The position numbers were made by a program, and so were the translations under genes. A stretch of DNA of 64,000 nt from an uncultured Pelagibacteraceae bacterium. GTDB lineage: Bacteria; Pseudomonadota; Alphaproteobacteria; Pelagibacterales; Pelagibacteraceae. A model generated the notes under the pieces. The model made no database searches and was not told the origin of the DNA. It saw only the letters and a program-made list of their open reading frames with translations. This document shows positions 41,296 to 49,632 of this stretch, one piece after another. Within the stretch, counting starts at the first letter, position 1. Every line of letters begins with the position of its first letter. Where the stretch lies: positions 35,744 to 99,743 of the forward strand of contig CACCVU010000002.1 in the NCBI GenBank assembly GCA_902549495.1. The letters run 5' to 3'.

Positions 41296-42218
41296 AAAAA
41301 ATATTATTACTATTTATAATCTTTCCTACTTTAGCATTTGCTGGAAGCGATGATATAAAAAAAAGCGGCTTCTTAAAAAAACCAATAAGTACTGAAGTAG
41401 ATAAGTTAGAAATTACTGAACCTAAAAATAAAATAATTATTATTTTTAATCATGGGCAGTCTTCTAATGACTCTAAAAAAAAGAATAAATGCACTTGGAT
41501 AGGCAATGTTAGAAATATGGCATCACTCATTGGGGAAAAAGTAAAAGGCAAAGAAATAATGGTGTACAATTTTTGTACTAATCATTTAGAAGGTGATCAA
41601 ATGTTAGAAAAATACCCTTTATGGCACAAAAAATATGTAGGACCTTATAAAGGAAAACATAAACTAGAAAAAAGGGTTGATGCAAACATCAAACTTATAG
41701 AGCAATTAGTTAGTATGGGTGTTCCAAAAAAACAAATAATAGTCACCGGGCATTCCTGTGGCGGGCTTATGACACTAATGCTTTTTGCTAAACATCCTAA
41801 TGCAGCAGGCGGAGGTATTTCTTTCAATCAAGCTTGTTATGGTAAAATTTCAAAAAAATATAAAGCTGCAAAAGTTGGTCCTGAAGCAGCTTTAGAAAGT
41901 TTTAAAAAAAAAAAACCAGGACCCTCAGTTGTTAGACAGTCACAAATTGATGAAATAAAAAGTTCTAAAAATTTACCTTTGCTTGCATTTACACATCCAA
42001 AAGATAGTTACGAAGGATTATTGTCTGATTGGCTTGATGAGATACCTAGTTTAGAAAGAATTATTATTTCAGAAGACTATACAATCAACGGTCAAAAATG
42101 TTTTAAGGAACATGCTAATGAAAAAGAACCTGTAAAAGATGGTCACAGAATGGATCATGCTACTTGTTTTCAATATTATAATCCAAAAATCTTAGACTAT
42201 ATATCTTCCAGAATTTAA
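41292..42218 (+). CDS. Secreted alpha/beta-hydrolase-like protein
   Basis: A 308-residue protein with signal peptide 'KKILLLFIIFPTLAFAG'. The nucleophile elbow is 'IIVTGHSCGGLMTLMLF' (G-H-S-C-G) near residue 157. 'LLAFTHPKDSYEGLLSDW' may hold the acid and 'DGHRMDHATCFQYY' the His. Many alpha/beta-hydrolases share this layout; the substrate is unknown. It is odd for an exported protein to sit inside a cytoplasmic methylthioadenosine operon. Overlaps its neighbours by 4 and 1 bases. Confidence 0.7.
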   Translation: MKKILLLFIIFPTLAFAGSDDIKKSGFLKKPISTEVDKLEITEPKNKIIIIFNHGQSSNDSKKKNKCTWIGNVRNMASLIGEKVKGKEIMVYNFCTNHLEGDQMLEKYPLWHKKYVGPYKGKHKLEKRVDANIKLIEQLVSMGVPKKQIIVTGHSCGGLMTLMLFAKHPNAAGGGISFNQACYGKISKKYKAAKVGPEAALESFKKKKPGPSVVRQSQIDEIKSSKNLPLLAFTHPKDSYEGLLSDWLDEIPSLERIIISEDYTINGQKCFKEHANEKEPVKDGHRMDHATCFQYYNPKILDYISSRI

Positions 42219-42862
42219 TGAGTAAGCTAAAGTCAGAAGTAATAAAATATTCTAAAAAATTAAATATTACTAATTTATCTGCTTTAAGATCAGGAAATAT
42301 CTCTGCAAGAGTAAAAGAAAAAGGTGTGGATGGTTTTTATATAACTCCATCGGGAAGAAAGTATTCGTCTTTAAAAACAAAAGACATCGTCTTTGTTTCT
42401 CTTAAAGGCGTTTATGATAAAAAAAAGGGCAAACCATCATCTGAGTGGAGATTTCATCAAGATATTTATGTGAATAAAAAAGAGGCTAAAGCTATAGTTC
42501 ATGCCCACTCAACTTGTGCTACAGCTGTCTCTACTCATCAAAAAAGTATTCCAGCTTTTCACTACATGGTTGCAGTAGCAGGCGGGGAAGATATTAAGTG
42601 TAGCAAATACGCAACTTTTGGAACAAAAAATCTTTCTAGAAATATTATTAAAGCTTTAAAAAATAGAACAGCATGTTTGATTGCTAATCACGGCCAGGTT
42701 GCTTTTGGAGAAAATTTAGAAAAAACTTTTGAGCTTGCTCAGGAGATCGAAAATATTTGCCATCAATATATAAATGCCATAAGAATTGGAATACCTAAGA
42801 TTCTTTCAAAAAAAGAGATGAAAATTGTCTTAGGAAAATTTAAAAATTATAAAAAGGGGTAA
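42218..42862 (+). CDS. Class II aldolase/MtnB-family enzyme
   Basis: A 214-residue class II aldolase/adducin-fold protein. The zinc site is visible in 'AIVHAHSTCATAV' (HxH) and 'CLIANHGQVAFG', with the catalytic Glu in 'KPSSEWRFHQDIY'. Two assignments fit the position after mtnA: methylthioribulose-1-P dehydratase (MtnB), or the aldolase of the DHAP shunt that cleaves methylthioribulose-1-P to DHAP and methylthioacetaldehyde. No mtnC or mtnD is in the window, which favours the shunt, but they could be elsewhere. Starts at the last base of the upstream gene. Confidence 0.8.
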   Translation: MSKLKSEVIKYSKKLNITNLSALRSGNISARVKEKGVDGFYITPSGRKYSSLKTKDIVFVSLKGVYDKKKGKPSSEWRFHQDIYVNKKEAKAIVHAHSTCATAVSTHQKSIPAFHYMVAVAGGEDIKCSKYATFGTKNLSRNIIKALKNRTACLIANHGQVAFGENLEKTFELAQEIENICHQYINAIRIGIPKILSKKEMKIVLGKFKNYKKG

Positions 42863-42867
42863 TTTTT

Positions 42868-43908
42868 ATGATTAAAGTTGGTGAGCATATTACCATTGAT
42901 TTTCTTGGTGTTAAAAAAGACTATTCACCTGAATTTTACGAAAAAGTTATTTACAAAATAGCGAAAGCTGCAAAAGTTGAAATTCTTAATGTAGCCTCTC
43001 ATAGATTTGAACCTCAAGGTTTTACTTTAGTTGCTTTATTGTCAGAGAGTCATTTTAGTTTTCATACATTTCCTGAAAGGGGCGTAATAAGCTTTGATTT
43101 TTTTACTTGTGGAAAAGTAAATCCTAAAGTTGCTCTTAAAATTTTAAGAAAAGAGATAGATCACAAAAGGGTAGTGACCAATGCTTTTGATAGAAGTAGC
43201 ATAGGTCTTTATGATGATATTTACAGCACGCCAGGACAAAAGAAATTTTATGTTGTAAAAGATGTTTTAGAAAAATTTACTTCTAAAGTTGGCCAATTTG
43301 TTGAAATAATGGATTTAGAAGAATTCGGACACGCTTTGTTTATTGATCATGAAATTCAAGTAGCTGAAAAAGATGAAAAAATTTATAGCTCAAATTTTTT
43401 CAAATCTAGTTATGATTTAAGTAAAAAAAATAACAATGTTGCGATTATTGGTGGAGGAGATGGAGGAGTGGCTAGGGCATGTTTAGAGAATAATTCAAAC
43501 TACATCGATTGGTTTGAATTAGATCCTGAGATTGTACATGTTTGCTATCGTCACTTACCAAAAGTTTGCTCAAAAGTAAAAAAAAGCAATAAAATTAAAA
43601 CGTTCTGGGGAGACGCTTTTAAAAGTATAAAAGAAATAGAGGACTCAAAATACGATAAAATTTTCGTGGATCTAAATGACGATCAATACTGTATCGACCT
43701 AGCAAAAAAAAATATGAAAGGCTTAAAAAGAATTCTTAAAAAAGGTGGCGTGATAACCGCTCAAGTTGGAAGTCAGGATAAAAAACCTAAACAAGTTGAT
43801 AACTGGTGTAAGGTTTTAGGAAAAAGCTTTGGAAACGTTAAATTATCAGGGGCTTATATCCCTAGTTTTGACTGTAAATGGAATTTTGCTTCATCTATAA
43901 TGAAGTAA
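42868..43908 (+). CDS. speD-speE: AdoMet decarboxylase-spermidine synthase fusion
   Basis: A 346-residue two-domain protein. Residues 1 to ~118 are a SpeH-type AdoMet decarboxylase: 'LLSESHFSFHTFPERG' contains the self-processing Ser (S61, after E60) with H66 and C81 in 'FFTCG'. From ~125 to the end is an aminopropyltransferase: 'VAIIGGGDGGVARACLE' (dcAdoMet site), 'WFELDPEIVHVCY', 'GDAFKSI' and 'KIFVDLNDDQYCID', the last being less canonical than the usual D-x-x-D-P. The fusion would decarboxylate AdoMet and use the product on putrescine, releasing methylthioadenosine for MtnP encoded in the same operon. Because AdoMet decarboxylase self-cleaves internally, the mature enzyme would be two chains. 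Confidence 0.92.
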   Translation: MIKVGEHITIDFLGVKKDYSPEFYEKVIYKIAKAAKVEILNVASHRFEPQGFTLVALLSESHFSFHTFPERGVISFDFFTCGKVNPKVALKILRKEIDHKRVVTNAFDRSSIGLYDDIYSTPGQKKFYVVKDVLEKFTSKVGQFVEIMDLEEFGHALFIDHEIQVAEKDEKIYSSNFFKSSYDLSKKNNNVAIIGGGDGGVARACLENNSNYIDWFELDPEIVHVCYRHLPKVCSKVKKSNKIKTFWGDAFKSIKEIEDSKYDKIFVDLNDDQYCIDLAKKNMKGLKRILKKGGVITAQVGSQDKKPKQVDNWCKVLGKSFGNVKLSGAYIPSFDCKWNFASSIMK

Positions 43909-44705
43909 TGTTTCGTGTTTCTTGCATTCAATTAAGATCAAATAACAATATTCATAGTAATTTAGATAAAACATCAAAACTTATTATTAAAGCAATAAAG
44001 CAAAAAACTGATTTCATCATTACTCCAGAAGTTTCTTCTCATTTCTCTCTAAATAAAAAAGAATTGCTAAAAGTTTGTACGTCAATGAAAAATGATATTT
44101 ATTTAAATGGAATTAAAAAACTTGCAAAAAAATATAAGAAATGGATTTTGATAGGATCTTTAATAATTAAGATTTCAAAAAAAAAATTAGTTAATAGATC
44201 TGTTTTAATTGATAAAAGTGGGAGAGTAAGAACCTACTATGATAAAATTCATATGTACGATGTTGTTTTAAGTAAAAAAGAGAAATATTTTGAGTCAAAA
44301 AGTTTTTATCCGGGGAACAAAATAAAGACATTTAAGTTACCGTGGGGAAAAATCGGATTAAGTATTTGTTATGATCTTAGATTTCCAAATCTTTATCGAA
44401 AATTATCTCAAGCAGGTTCATTATTTTTATCCGTACCTTCAGCTTTTACTGAAACTACAGGTAAGAAACACTGGCACTCATTACTGAAAGCTAGAGCTAT
44501 AGAAAATTTTTGTTATATTTTTGCTCCAGCGCAAGGTGGAACACATTATAACGGTAGAAAAACTTTTGGACATTCATTAATAATTTCTCCAGATGGAGAA
44601 GTATTAAAAGAATTAGAGAAATCAGAAGGTGTGATCACAGCCTCCGTAGATCCCAAACTATCAAAAAATCTTAGATTAAGAATACCTAGTTTAAAAGGTC
44701 ACTAA
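43908..44705 (+). CDS. Carbon-nitrogen hydrolase (Nit/omega-amidase-like)
   Basis: A ~265-residue nitrilase-superfamily enzyme starting at ATG 43908 (TAATG overlap with speDE). The catalytic triad Glu-Lys-Cys is seen in 'FIITPEVSSHFSL', 'YYDKIHMYDVVL' and 'GLSICYDLRFPNLYRK'. The type resembles omega-amidase (MtnU/Nit2), used in methionine salvage, or a polyamine-linked amidase. Both fit the operon; the choice is not possible by eye. Confidence 0.82.
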   Translation: MFRVSCIQLRSNNNIHSNLDKTSKLIIKAIKQKTDFIITPEVSSHFSLNKKELLKVCTSMKNDIYLNGIKKLAKKYKKWILIGSLIIKISKKKLVNRSVLIDKSGRVRTYYDKIHMYDVVLSKKEKYFESKSFYPGNKIKTFKLPWGKIGLSICYDLRFPNLYRKLSQAGSLFLSVPSAFTETTGKKHWHSLLKARAIENFCYIFAPAQGGTHYNGRKTFGHSLIISPDGEVLKELEKSEGVITASVDPKLSKNLRLRIPSLKGH

Positions 44706-45101
44706 CTATTCATAGGATTTTACTTCTTTTATATTTGACCCAAGAGCATTATTAATTGCTAATTTGATCTTTGCTCTTTCGTCATTAAATTTATAAACAT
44801 TTCTGGCAAGCTCGATAAATTTTTCGTCAAATTTATTATTTTTTTCAGCTGATCTTTTTCCGTCCTCTATATCCCAAAGTTTTAAATTTATATTTTTAAG
44901 ATCATTCTTAAAGTTAATTATATTACTTTGATCATTAATCGATTTTTTTAAAGTTTCATTTAAAGAATTCAGCTCTTTGTTCACCTCTAATAACTTTTCT
45001 TTATTACTAATTTTTTCTTTTTTAATTTCTAAAATGGTAATTTTATCTATTAATTCGCCAGCTGAGATTTCTGCCAATATTTTGTCCATTTTCCTGTCCA
45101 T
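44706..45101 (-). CDS. DUF6165-like coiled-coil protein
   Basis: A 131-residue, mostly helical protein. 'KILAEISAGELIDKITILEI', followed by heptad-like 'NKELNSLNETLKKSI' and 'LWDIEDGKRSAE', matches the DUF6165 family, found beside surface-polysaccharide genes. Its function is not known. It begins 46 bases from the divergent heptosyltransferase-like gene and ends next to the nitrilase gene without a gap. Confidence 0.72.
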   Translation of the reverse strand: MDRKMDKILAEISAGELIDKITILEIKKEKISNKEKLLEVNKELNSLNETLKKSINDQSNIINFKNDLKNINLKLWDIEDGKRSAEKNNKFDEKFIELARNVYKFNDERAKIKLAINNALGSNIKEVKSYE

Positions 45102-45147
45102 ATTAATATTTGACTATATTAATCATTAAATATACTTCGAAATAATA

Positions 45148-46080
45148 ATGTCAAATATATTAATAATAAAACATGGATCTTTAGGTGATTTAATTCAAGC
45201 AAATGGAGCCATAAAGGATATTAAAAAATTTTACAAAAATAGAAAAGTATTTTTACTTACAGCGCAGCCTTACGCTATTTTTATGTCTGAATGTCCTTAT
45301 TTAGATGGTGTAATAATTGACAAGAGATTGCCTAGATGGAATTTATTTTATTTAAAAAATCTAAAAAACAATCTAGCAAAATACAATTTTACAAAAATCT
45401 ATGATTTGCAAAATTCAAGCAGAACAAAATTTTATAAAAGATTCATTTTAAAAAATGTAGAATGGTCTTCAACAGAAACTTCATTAGAGCCAGGTCAAAA
45501 AAAGAGTGATTTCGATAAAGATCCTGTTCTTGATAGAATGGAAATTCAATTAAAAAAAAGCGGTATGCAAACTGAATTTGTAAAAAATATAGACTTAAAT
45601 TGGGCTTTATCAGATATCTCTAGGTTAAAAAAACAGTATGCAAATGATGACTACATTTTGTTATTTCCTTTTTGTTCAAAAAAACTTCCTCAAAAAAAAT
45701 GGCCCTTTTTTAAAGATTTAATTTCAAGATTAAAACAAGATTATAAAAATAAATATCCAATTCTATTAGCTCCGGGGCCAGACGAAATTGACGAGGCTAA
45801 TGAGTTGAATGCTAAAGTAGTTTTAGATAATAATCAGCCAATTAACATTAAAACATTAGTATCTTTGATAAGTAACGCTAAATTTATTATTGCCAATGAT
45901 ACTGGACCCGCCCATATAGCTTCACATTTAGACAAAAATGGTGTTGTACTTTTTGGCAGTCACACAACCGCAAAAAAAGTAAGTATGGAAAATTTTAATT
46001 TTAAAGCAATTAGCGTTGAGAATTTAAATGATTTAACAGTCGAAACTGTTTTAGAGAAAGTCAAATCTAAATTAAATTAA
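45148..46080 (+). CDS. Family 9 glycosyltransferase (heptosyltransferase-like)
   Basis: A 310-residue GT-B enzyme of family 9: 'ILIIKHGSLGDLIQANGAIK' at the start, 'ILLFPFCSKKLPQKKWPFF' and 'FIIANDTGPAHIASHLDKN', the conserved donor-site motif. It resembles ADP-heptose:LPS heptosyltransferase, acting in lipopolysaccharide core synthesis on the cytoplasmic side. Overlaps the convergent GT4 gene by 14 bases. Confidence 0.88.
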   Translation: MSNILIIKHGSLGDLIQANGAIKDIKKFYKNRKVFLLTAQPYAIFMSECPYLDGVIIDKRLPRWNLFYLKNLKNNLAKYNFTKIYDLQNSSRTKFYKRFILKNVEWSSTETSLEPGQKKSDFDKDPVLDRMEIQLKKSGMQTEFVKNIDLNWALSDISRLKKQYANDDYILLFPFCSKKLPQKKWPFFKDLISRLKQDYKNKYPILLAPGPDEIDEANELNAKVVLDNNQPINIKTLVSLISNAKFIIANDTGPAHIASHLDKNGVVLFGSHTTAKKVSMENFNFKAISVENLNDLTVETVLEKVKSKLN

Positions 46081-47152
46081 TATAATTTTTAATGATTCTT
46101 TCCCAACTAAACCCTTTTGAAAATTCAAATGCATTTGCACCGAGTTCCTTATATTTTTCGTTTGATAAAATTTTTAGGAGTGTGTCATAAATAGCATTTA
46201 GATCATTACCATTACAAAGATATCCCGTAATACCAGATTTTATTGCGTCTCCTTCGCCCCCATAGATTCCACCGATTGATGGCTTCCCGTACGACGCAGC
46301 TTCAATATAAGTTATACCAAATCCCTCGACTGATTTTTTATAAACAACTGAGGGCATCACAAATACATCTGATTGTTCAAGCAATCCAACTTTTTCTTGC
46401 TCTGTAGAATTGAAAATTAATTCAACATTTTTTTCTAAACCTAATTCTTTCCTTAATTTTTGAAGATTTTTTCTCTCATCTCCATCACCAATTGAAACAT
46501 ATTTTAAGTTTGGAAATTTTGGTAAAAGATTTTTAATCGACATTAAAACATTCTGATGACTTTTACGCCCATCTAATCTCGAAACAGTAATTAATTTAGG
46601 TGACGCTTTACCATAAATATTTCTAGAAAATTCCCTAGCTGTTTCACTTACAACAATTGGATAGTTACAACCAGGATTGATGACATGAATGTCTTTTAAT
46701 CCGAGTTTTAACCCTAATTCCTTCGTGAATTTTGAATTTGCAATAACAAAATCTGCTTTTCCTAACGATTTTAAAACTCTTTTATTTAAAGAGGAACCAA
46801 CAGGATGATTTATTTCTTTTGAGTGAATTAAGCAAAAAGATTTTGTTTTCTTAAGAGTTTCTAATTCAATATTTTCAATACTTTTCCAATGATCAAAAAA
46901 ACATGCTCTTATTTGATTTTGTTTAATAAAATCTTTTACTAAATTAGCTTTTCTATACTTTCTAAATATTTTAAAACCTGAAATTCTTTCTATATTTAAT
47001 TTAGAATTTCGATCATAAGTATTTGCGTCTTGATAATTATCTGCAAAAACTTTTACTGGACCGTGATTTGTAAGAGCATTAGACAAACCTTCCATGAGGT
47101 TTTGCATACCACCAAGTTCAGGCGGAAAATTTCTTGTAGAAACTAAAAACAT
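46067..47152 (-). CDS. Family 4 glycosyltransferase
   Basis: A 361-residue GT-B transferase. 'FPPELGGMQNLMEGLSNAL' forms the acceptor-side loop, and 'GFGITYIEAASYGKPSIGG' is the EX7E-like donor motif. 'LITVSRLDGRKSHQNVLMSI' and 'VFVMPSVVYKKSVEGFG' are classic GT4 segments. Sugar and acceptor unknown; context suggests LPS or capsule. Its start is shared with the stop of the thioredoxin-like gene by one base. Confidence 0.9.
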   Translation of the reverse strand: MFLVSTRNFPPELGGMQNLMEGLSNALTNHGPVKVFADNYQDANTYDRNSKLNIERISGFKIFRKYRKANLVKDFIKQNQIRACFFDHWKSIENIELETLKKTKSFCLIHSKEINHPVGSSLNKRVLKSLGKADFVIANSKFTKELGLKLGLKDIHVINPGCNYPIVVSETAREFSRNIYGKASPKLITVSRLDGRKSHQNVLMSIKNLLPKFPNLKYVSIGDGDERKNLQKLRKELGLEKNVELIFNSTEQEKVGLLEQSDVFVMPSVVYKKSVEGFGITYIEAASYGKPSIGGIYGGEGDAIKSGITGYLCNGNDLNAIYDTLLKILSNEKYKELGANAFEFSKGFSWERIIKNYINLI

Positions 47153-47709
47153 TAATTAAACCACTTTATATTACATCCCATACTAGGAGTTTGATCCTTT
47201 GGACCGGCTTGTGTTTCAGAAATCATTTTCATCGCTACTTTTAAATCACTGTCTCCACCTGAAACAGGTTTCAAATCTTTAAGCTCTCTAAATCTCCCTC
47301 TATACTGAAGCTTTAATTCCTTATTGTATCCAAAGAAATCAGGTGTACAAACTGCACCGTACTTTCTTGCAATCTCTTGTGTTTCATCTATTAAATAATT
47401 TATCTCTCCAAAATTATTTGTTTTTGCAAATTTAATCATATTATTGAAAGAGTCTTCAGGATAATTTTTAGTATCATTAGACATGATTGCAACAGTGTTA
47501 ATCCCATCTTTTTTTAATTCATTACAATCCTGCGCTAAATCACGAATAATAGCTTTTACATAAGGACAGTGATTACATATGAACATAATAAGTGTAGCTT
47601 TTTCACCTTTTACATCATTAAGAGAAATTAATTTATTTTCTATTGATTTTAGTTTGAAATCCTCAGCTTTTTTTCCAAAATCGCAAACTGGTGTCTTTGT
47701 TAAAGCCAT
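47152..47709 (-). CDS. Thioredoxin-fold (AhpC/TSA-like) protein
   Basis: A 185-residue protein with 'FGKKAEDFKLKSIENKLISL', the redox motif 'MFICNHCPYVKAIIRDL' (CxxC: C-N-H-C) and 'TPDFFGYNKELKLQYRGRF' with the cis-Pro. No signal peptide, so cytoplasmic. It belongs to the 'thioredoxin family/redoxin' group of unknown target. It starts 41 bases from the divergent gamma-carbonic-anhydrase gene. Confidence 0.85.
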   Translation of the reverse strand: MALTKTPVCDFGKKAEDFKLKSIENKLISLNDVKGEKATLIMFICNHCPYVKAIIRDLAQDCNELKKDGINTVAIMSNDTKNYPEDSFNNMIKFAKTNNFGEINYLIDETQEIARKYGAVCTPDFFGYNKELKLQYRGRFRELKDLKPVSGGDSDLKVAMKMISETQAGPKDQTPSMGCNIKWFN

Positions 47710-47750
47710 AATATATTATAAGATAATTAATAATACATTAAAGCAAATTT

Positions 47751-48254
47751 ATGATTTACGATGTTAACGGTCATACTCCTAAAATGGATCCAGACAGCTG
47801 GGTAGCTTCTAACGCGGTTATCATTGGAAGAGTTGAATTAAAAAAAAATTCAAATATTTGGTTTAATGCAACTTTAAGAGGTGATTTAGAGCCAATCATT
47901 ATTGGTGAAGGTTCAAATATTCAAGATGGCAGCGTAATACACACAGATCCAGGGTGCCCAACTATTGTAGGTAAAGGAGTTACAGTAGGGCATATGGTAA
48001 TGCTTCACGGATGTGAAATTTCAGATGATTGTATTATAGGAATAGGTTCAACTATTTTAAATAAAGCAAAGATCGGTAAAAATTGTATCATCGGAGCAAA
48101 CTCATTAGTAACAGAAAATAAAGTTATTCCAGACAGATCACTTGTCCTAGGAAGCCCTGGTAAAGTAGTTAGACAAGTAACGGACGAGGAAATAGAACAT
48201 ATCAAAGAAAACGCTAGAGATTATGTTGAAAATATTAAAAAATATAAGAAATAG
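47751..48254 (+). CDS. Gamma-carbonic-anhydrase-family hexapeptide protein
   Basis: A 167-residue left-handed beta-helix protein of the YrdA/PaaY group. The three zinc histidines are in 'SVIHTDPGCPTIVGK' and 'TVGHMVMLHGCEI'; hexapeptide repeats such as 'IGANSLV' run through the core. Activity as carbonic anhydrase is often undetected in this group, so zinc-dependent hydration is only possible. Overlaps the next gene by 32 bases in another frame. Confidence 0.9.
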   Translation: MIYDVNGHTPKMDPDSWVASNAVIIGRVELKKNSNIWFNATLRGDLEPIIIGEGSNIQDGSVIHTDPGCPTIVGKGVTVGHMVMLHGCEISDDCIIGIGSTILNKAKIGKNCIIGANSLVTENKVIPDRSLVLGSPGKVVRQVTDEEIEHIKENARDYVENIKKYKK

Positions 48255-49032
48255 TTTTTTTTTATTTGCCATTTTATTATCATGCTTTTCGGATTTGGAT
48301 GCTAAAAACAGCAAAGATGTCTCTAATACTGAGGTAAAAAGAAAAACTATCTCTCACAAAAAAAAATATTCTCTAACTTTAGCTAATAGTAAAGATGGTC
48401 ATCCTGTAAGATCTGGAAAAAAATCTTACAGATTTGAAGTAAGATTAGGTGATTGCGGTAAAGATAGCGGACATGACGATTGCAAAAAAGATAGACAAAG
48501 AACTGAGCTTCAATTCAAAAAACATCAAATGGGTAAAAAAGATCATTGGTATTCTGCATCAATTTATTTACCCGAAGACTATCAATCAGTAGCCCCTGTT
48601 AGAACCACTTTTGCTCAACTTTATGAAAAAGGCTGGAAACCTATTCTTATGGTTACAGATAGAAGTGGTGAATGGTTAGAAGTAGGAAGAATGTGGAGTG
48701 GCGAGTATGTTGAAATGAAAAAGGCAATCAGGATAAATGATATGAGAGGAAAATGGACTGATGTACTAATTAACGCTCGATACTCAAGAGAAGAAAATGG
48801 ATTCATGAAAGTTTGGATTAATAATAAATTGATATTAAATGCTGAGAATATTAAAAATATTACGCCATATACTAAAAGAGGTGTCGGACTAGATTTTGGA
48901 ATTTATCAGACATTTGTAAGCGGATGGAAAAGGGAACATGGAGATAAACCCTATCCAAATATGGTTGTTTATTTTGATGAAGTTAATTTAGGCTCGACAA
49001 AAGAAAAAGTTACCAAAAAATTAGGGAACTAA
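48223..49032 (+). CDS. Secreted heparin-lyase-I-like polysaccharide lyase
   Basis: A 269-residue exported protein: signal sequence 'SFFLFAILLSCFSDLDA' (a Cys makes a lipoprotein possible), then a jelly-roll domain. 'SYRFEVRLGDCGKDSG', 'DRQRTELQFKK' and 'HWYSASIYLPEDY' match the heparin-lyase-I/polysaccharide-lyase group, with the conserved R-x-E-L strand. 'KGWKPILMVTDRSGEWLEV' and 'VGLDFGIYQTFVS' follow. It may bind or cut acidic glycans. The start at ATG 48223 lies within the preceding gene but is the only one that gives a signal peptide. Confidence 0.75.
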   Translation: MLKILKNIRNSFFLFAILLSCFSDLDAKNSKDVSNTEVKRKTISHKKKYSLTLANSKDGHPVRSGKKSYRFEVRLGDCGKDSGHDDCKKDRQRTELQFKKHQMGKKDHWYSASIYLPEDYQSVAPVRTTFAQLYEKGWKPILMVTDRSGEWLEVGRMWSGEYVEMKKAIRINDMRGKWTDVLINARYSREENGFMKVWINNKLILNAENIKNITPYTKRGVGLDFGIYQTFVSGWKREHGDKPYPNMVVYFDEVNLGSTKEKVTKKLGN

Positions 49033-49629
49033 CCAAGTAAATTTTTTCGATCCATTTAGATCGATTATTGCTCTTCTATGACCTTTCGCTGCTAAATAAA
49101 GCCATTCAATACTTTTAATGTTGCATCTTATGACGCAAAAGTTTTTATAACCGGCTTCACTTTCTTCTTTAGTAAAATCAAAATTATCAAATTTATTATC
49201 TAACCCTGAGGTTGGTTTTTCTGATTCTGTTCCAGGTCCACTAGTAACCAAATAACATTTTCTACTGATATGGCCAGTTTTTTCCCAAGACTCTTTTGTA
49301 ACATCATTTTTGTAATTTACTTCGCACTCAGCCTTAACTCTAAGCTGTATTTTTTCTTCTTTACCGTAAAATAAAATAGAGCAATTAGGATTTTTTTTTA
49401 TTTTTTCAATTTTTGAAGATCTAATATCGCTATGGTACTGAATAAAATTATTTTGTTGATCTGCCTTTCTAAGAACAACCACCCTACCATCAAGATCTTT
49501 ATCATTTCCACAAATAAATACAGGTGTTCTGAATTCTGATGATCTATCTTTGATGGCTTTTGATAATAAATCCCAGATTTTTTTTTCAATCTCTTTTGAA
49601 TCTTCGTAATAACTAACTGTTTGTGACAC
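49021..49629 (-). CDS. Pyridoxamine-5'-phosphate-oxidase-like flavoprotein
   Basis: A 202-residue split-barrel FMN protein: 'PVFICGNDKDLDGRVVVLRK', 'FIQYHSDIRSSKIEKIKKNP', 'CSILFYGKEEKIQLRVKAE' and C-terminal 'IEWLYLAAKGHRRAII'. This is the PNPOx-like family, distinct from true PdxH in lacking its C-terminal dimerisation motif, so vitamin B6 oxidation is uncertain. Overlaps the convergent lyase gene by 12 bases. Confidence 0.78.
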   Translation of the reverse strand: MSQTVSYYEDSKEIEKKIWDLLSKAIKDRSSEFRTPVFICGNDKDLDGRVVVLRKADQQNNFIQYHSDIRSSKIEKIKKNPNCSILFYGKEEKIQLRVKAECEVNYKNDVTKESWEKTGHISRKCYLVTSGPGTESEKPTSGLDNKFDNFDFTKEESEAGYKNFCVIRCNIKSIEWLYLAAKGHRRAIIDLNGSKKFTWLVP

Positions 49630-49632
49630 GAT

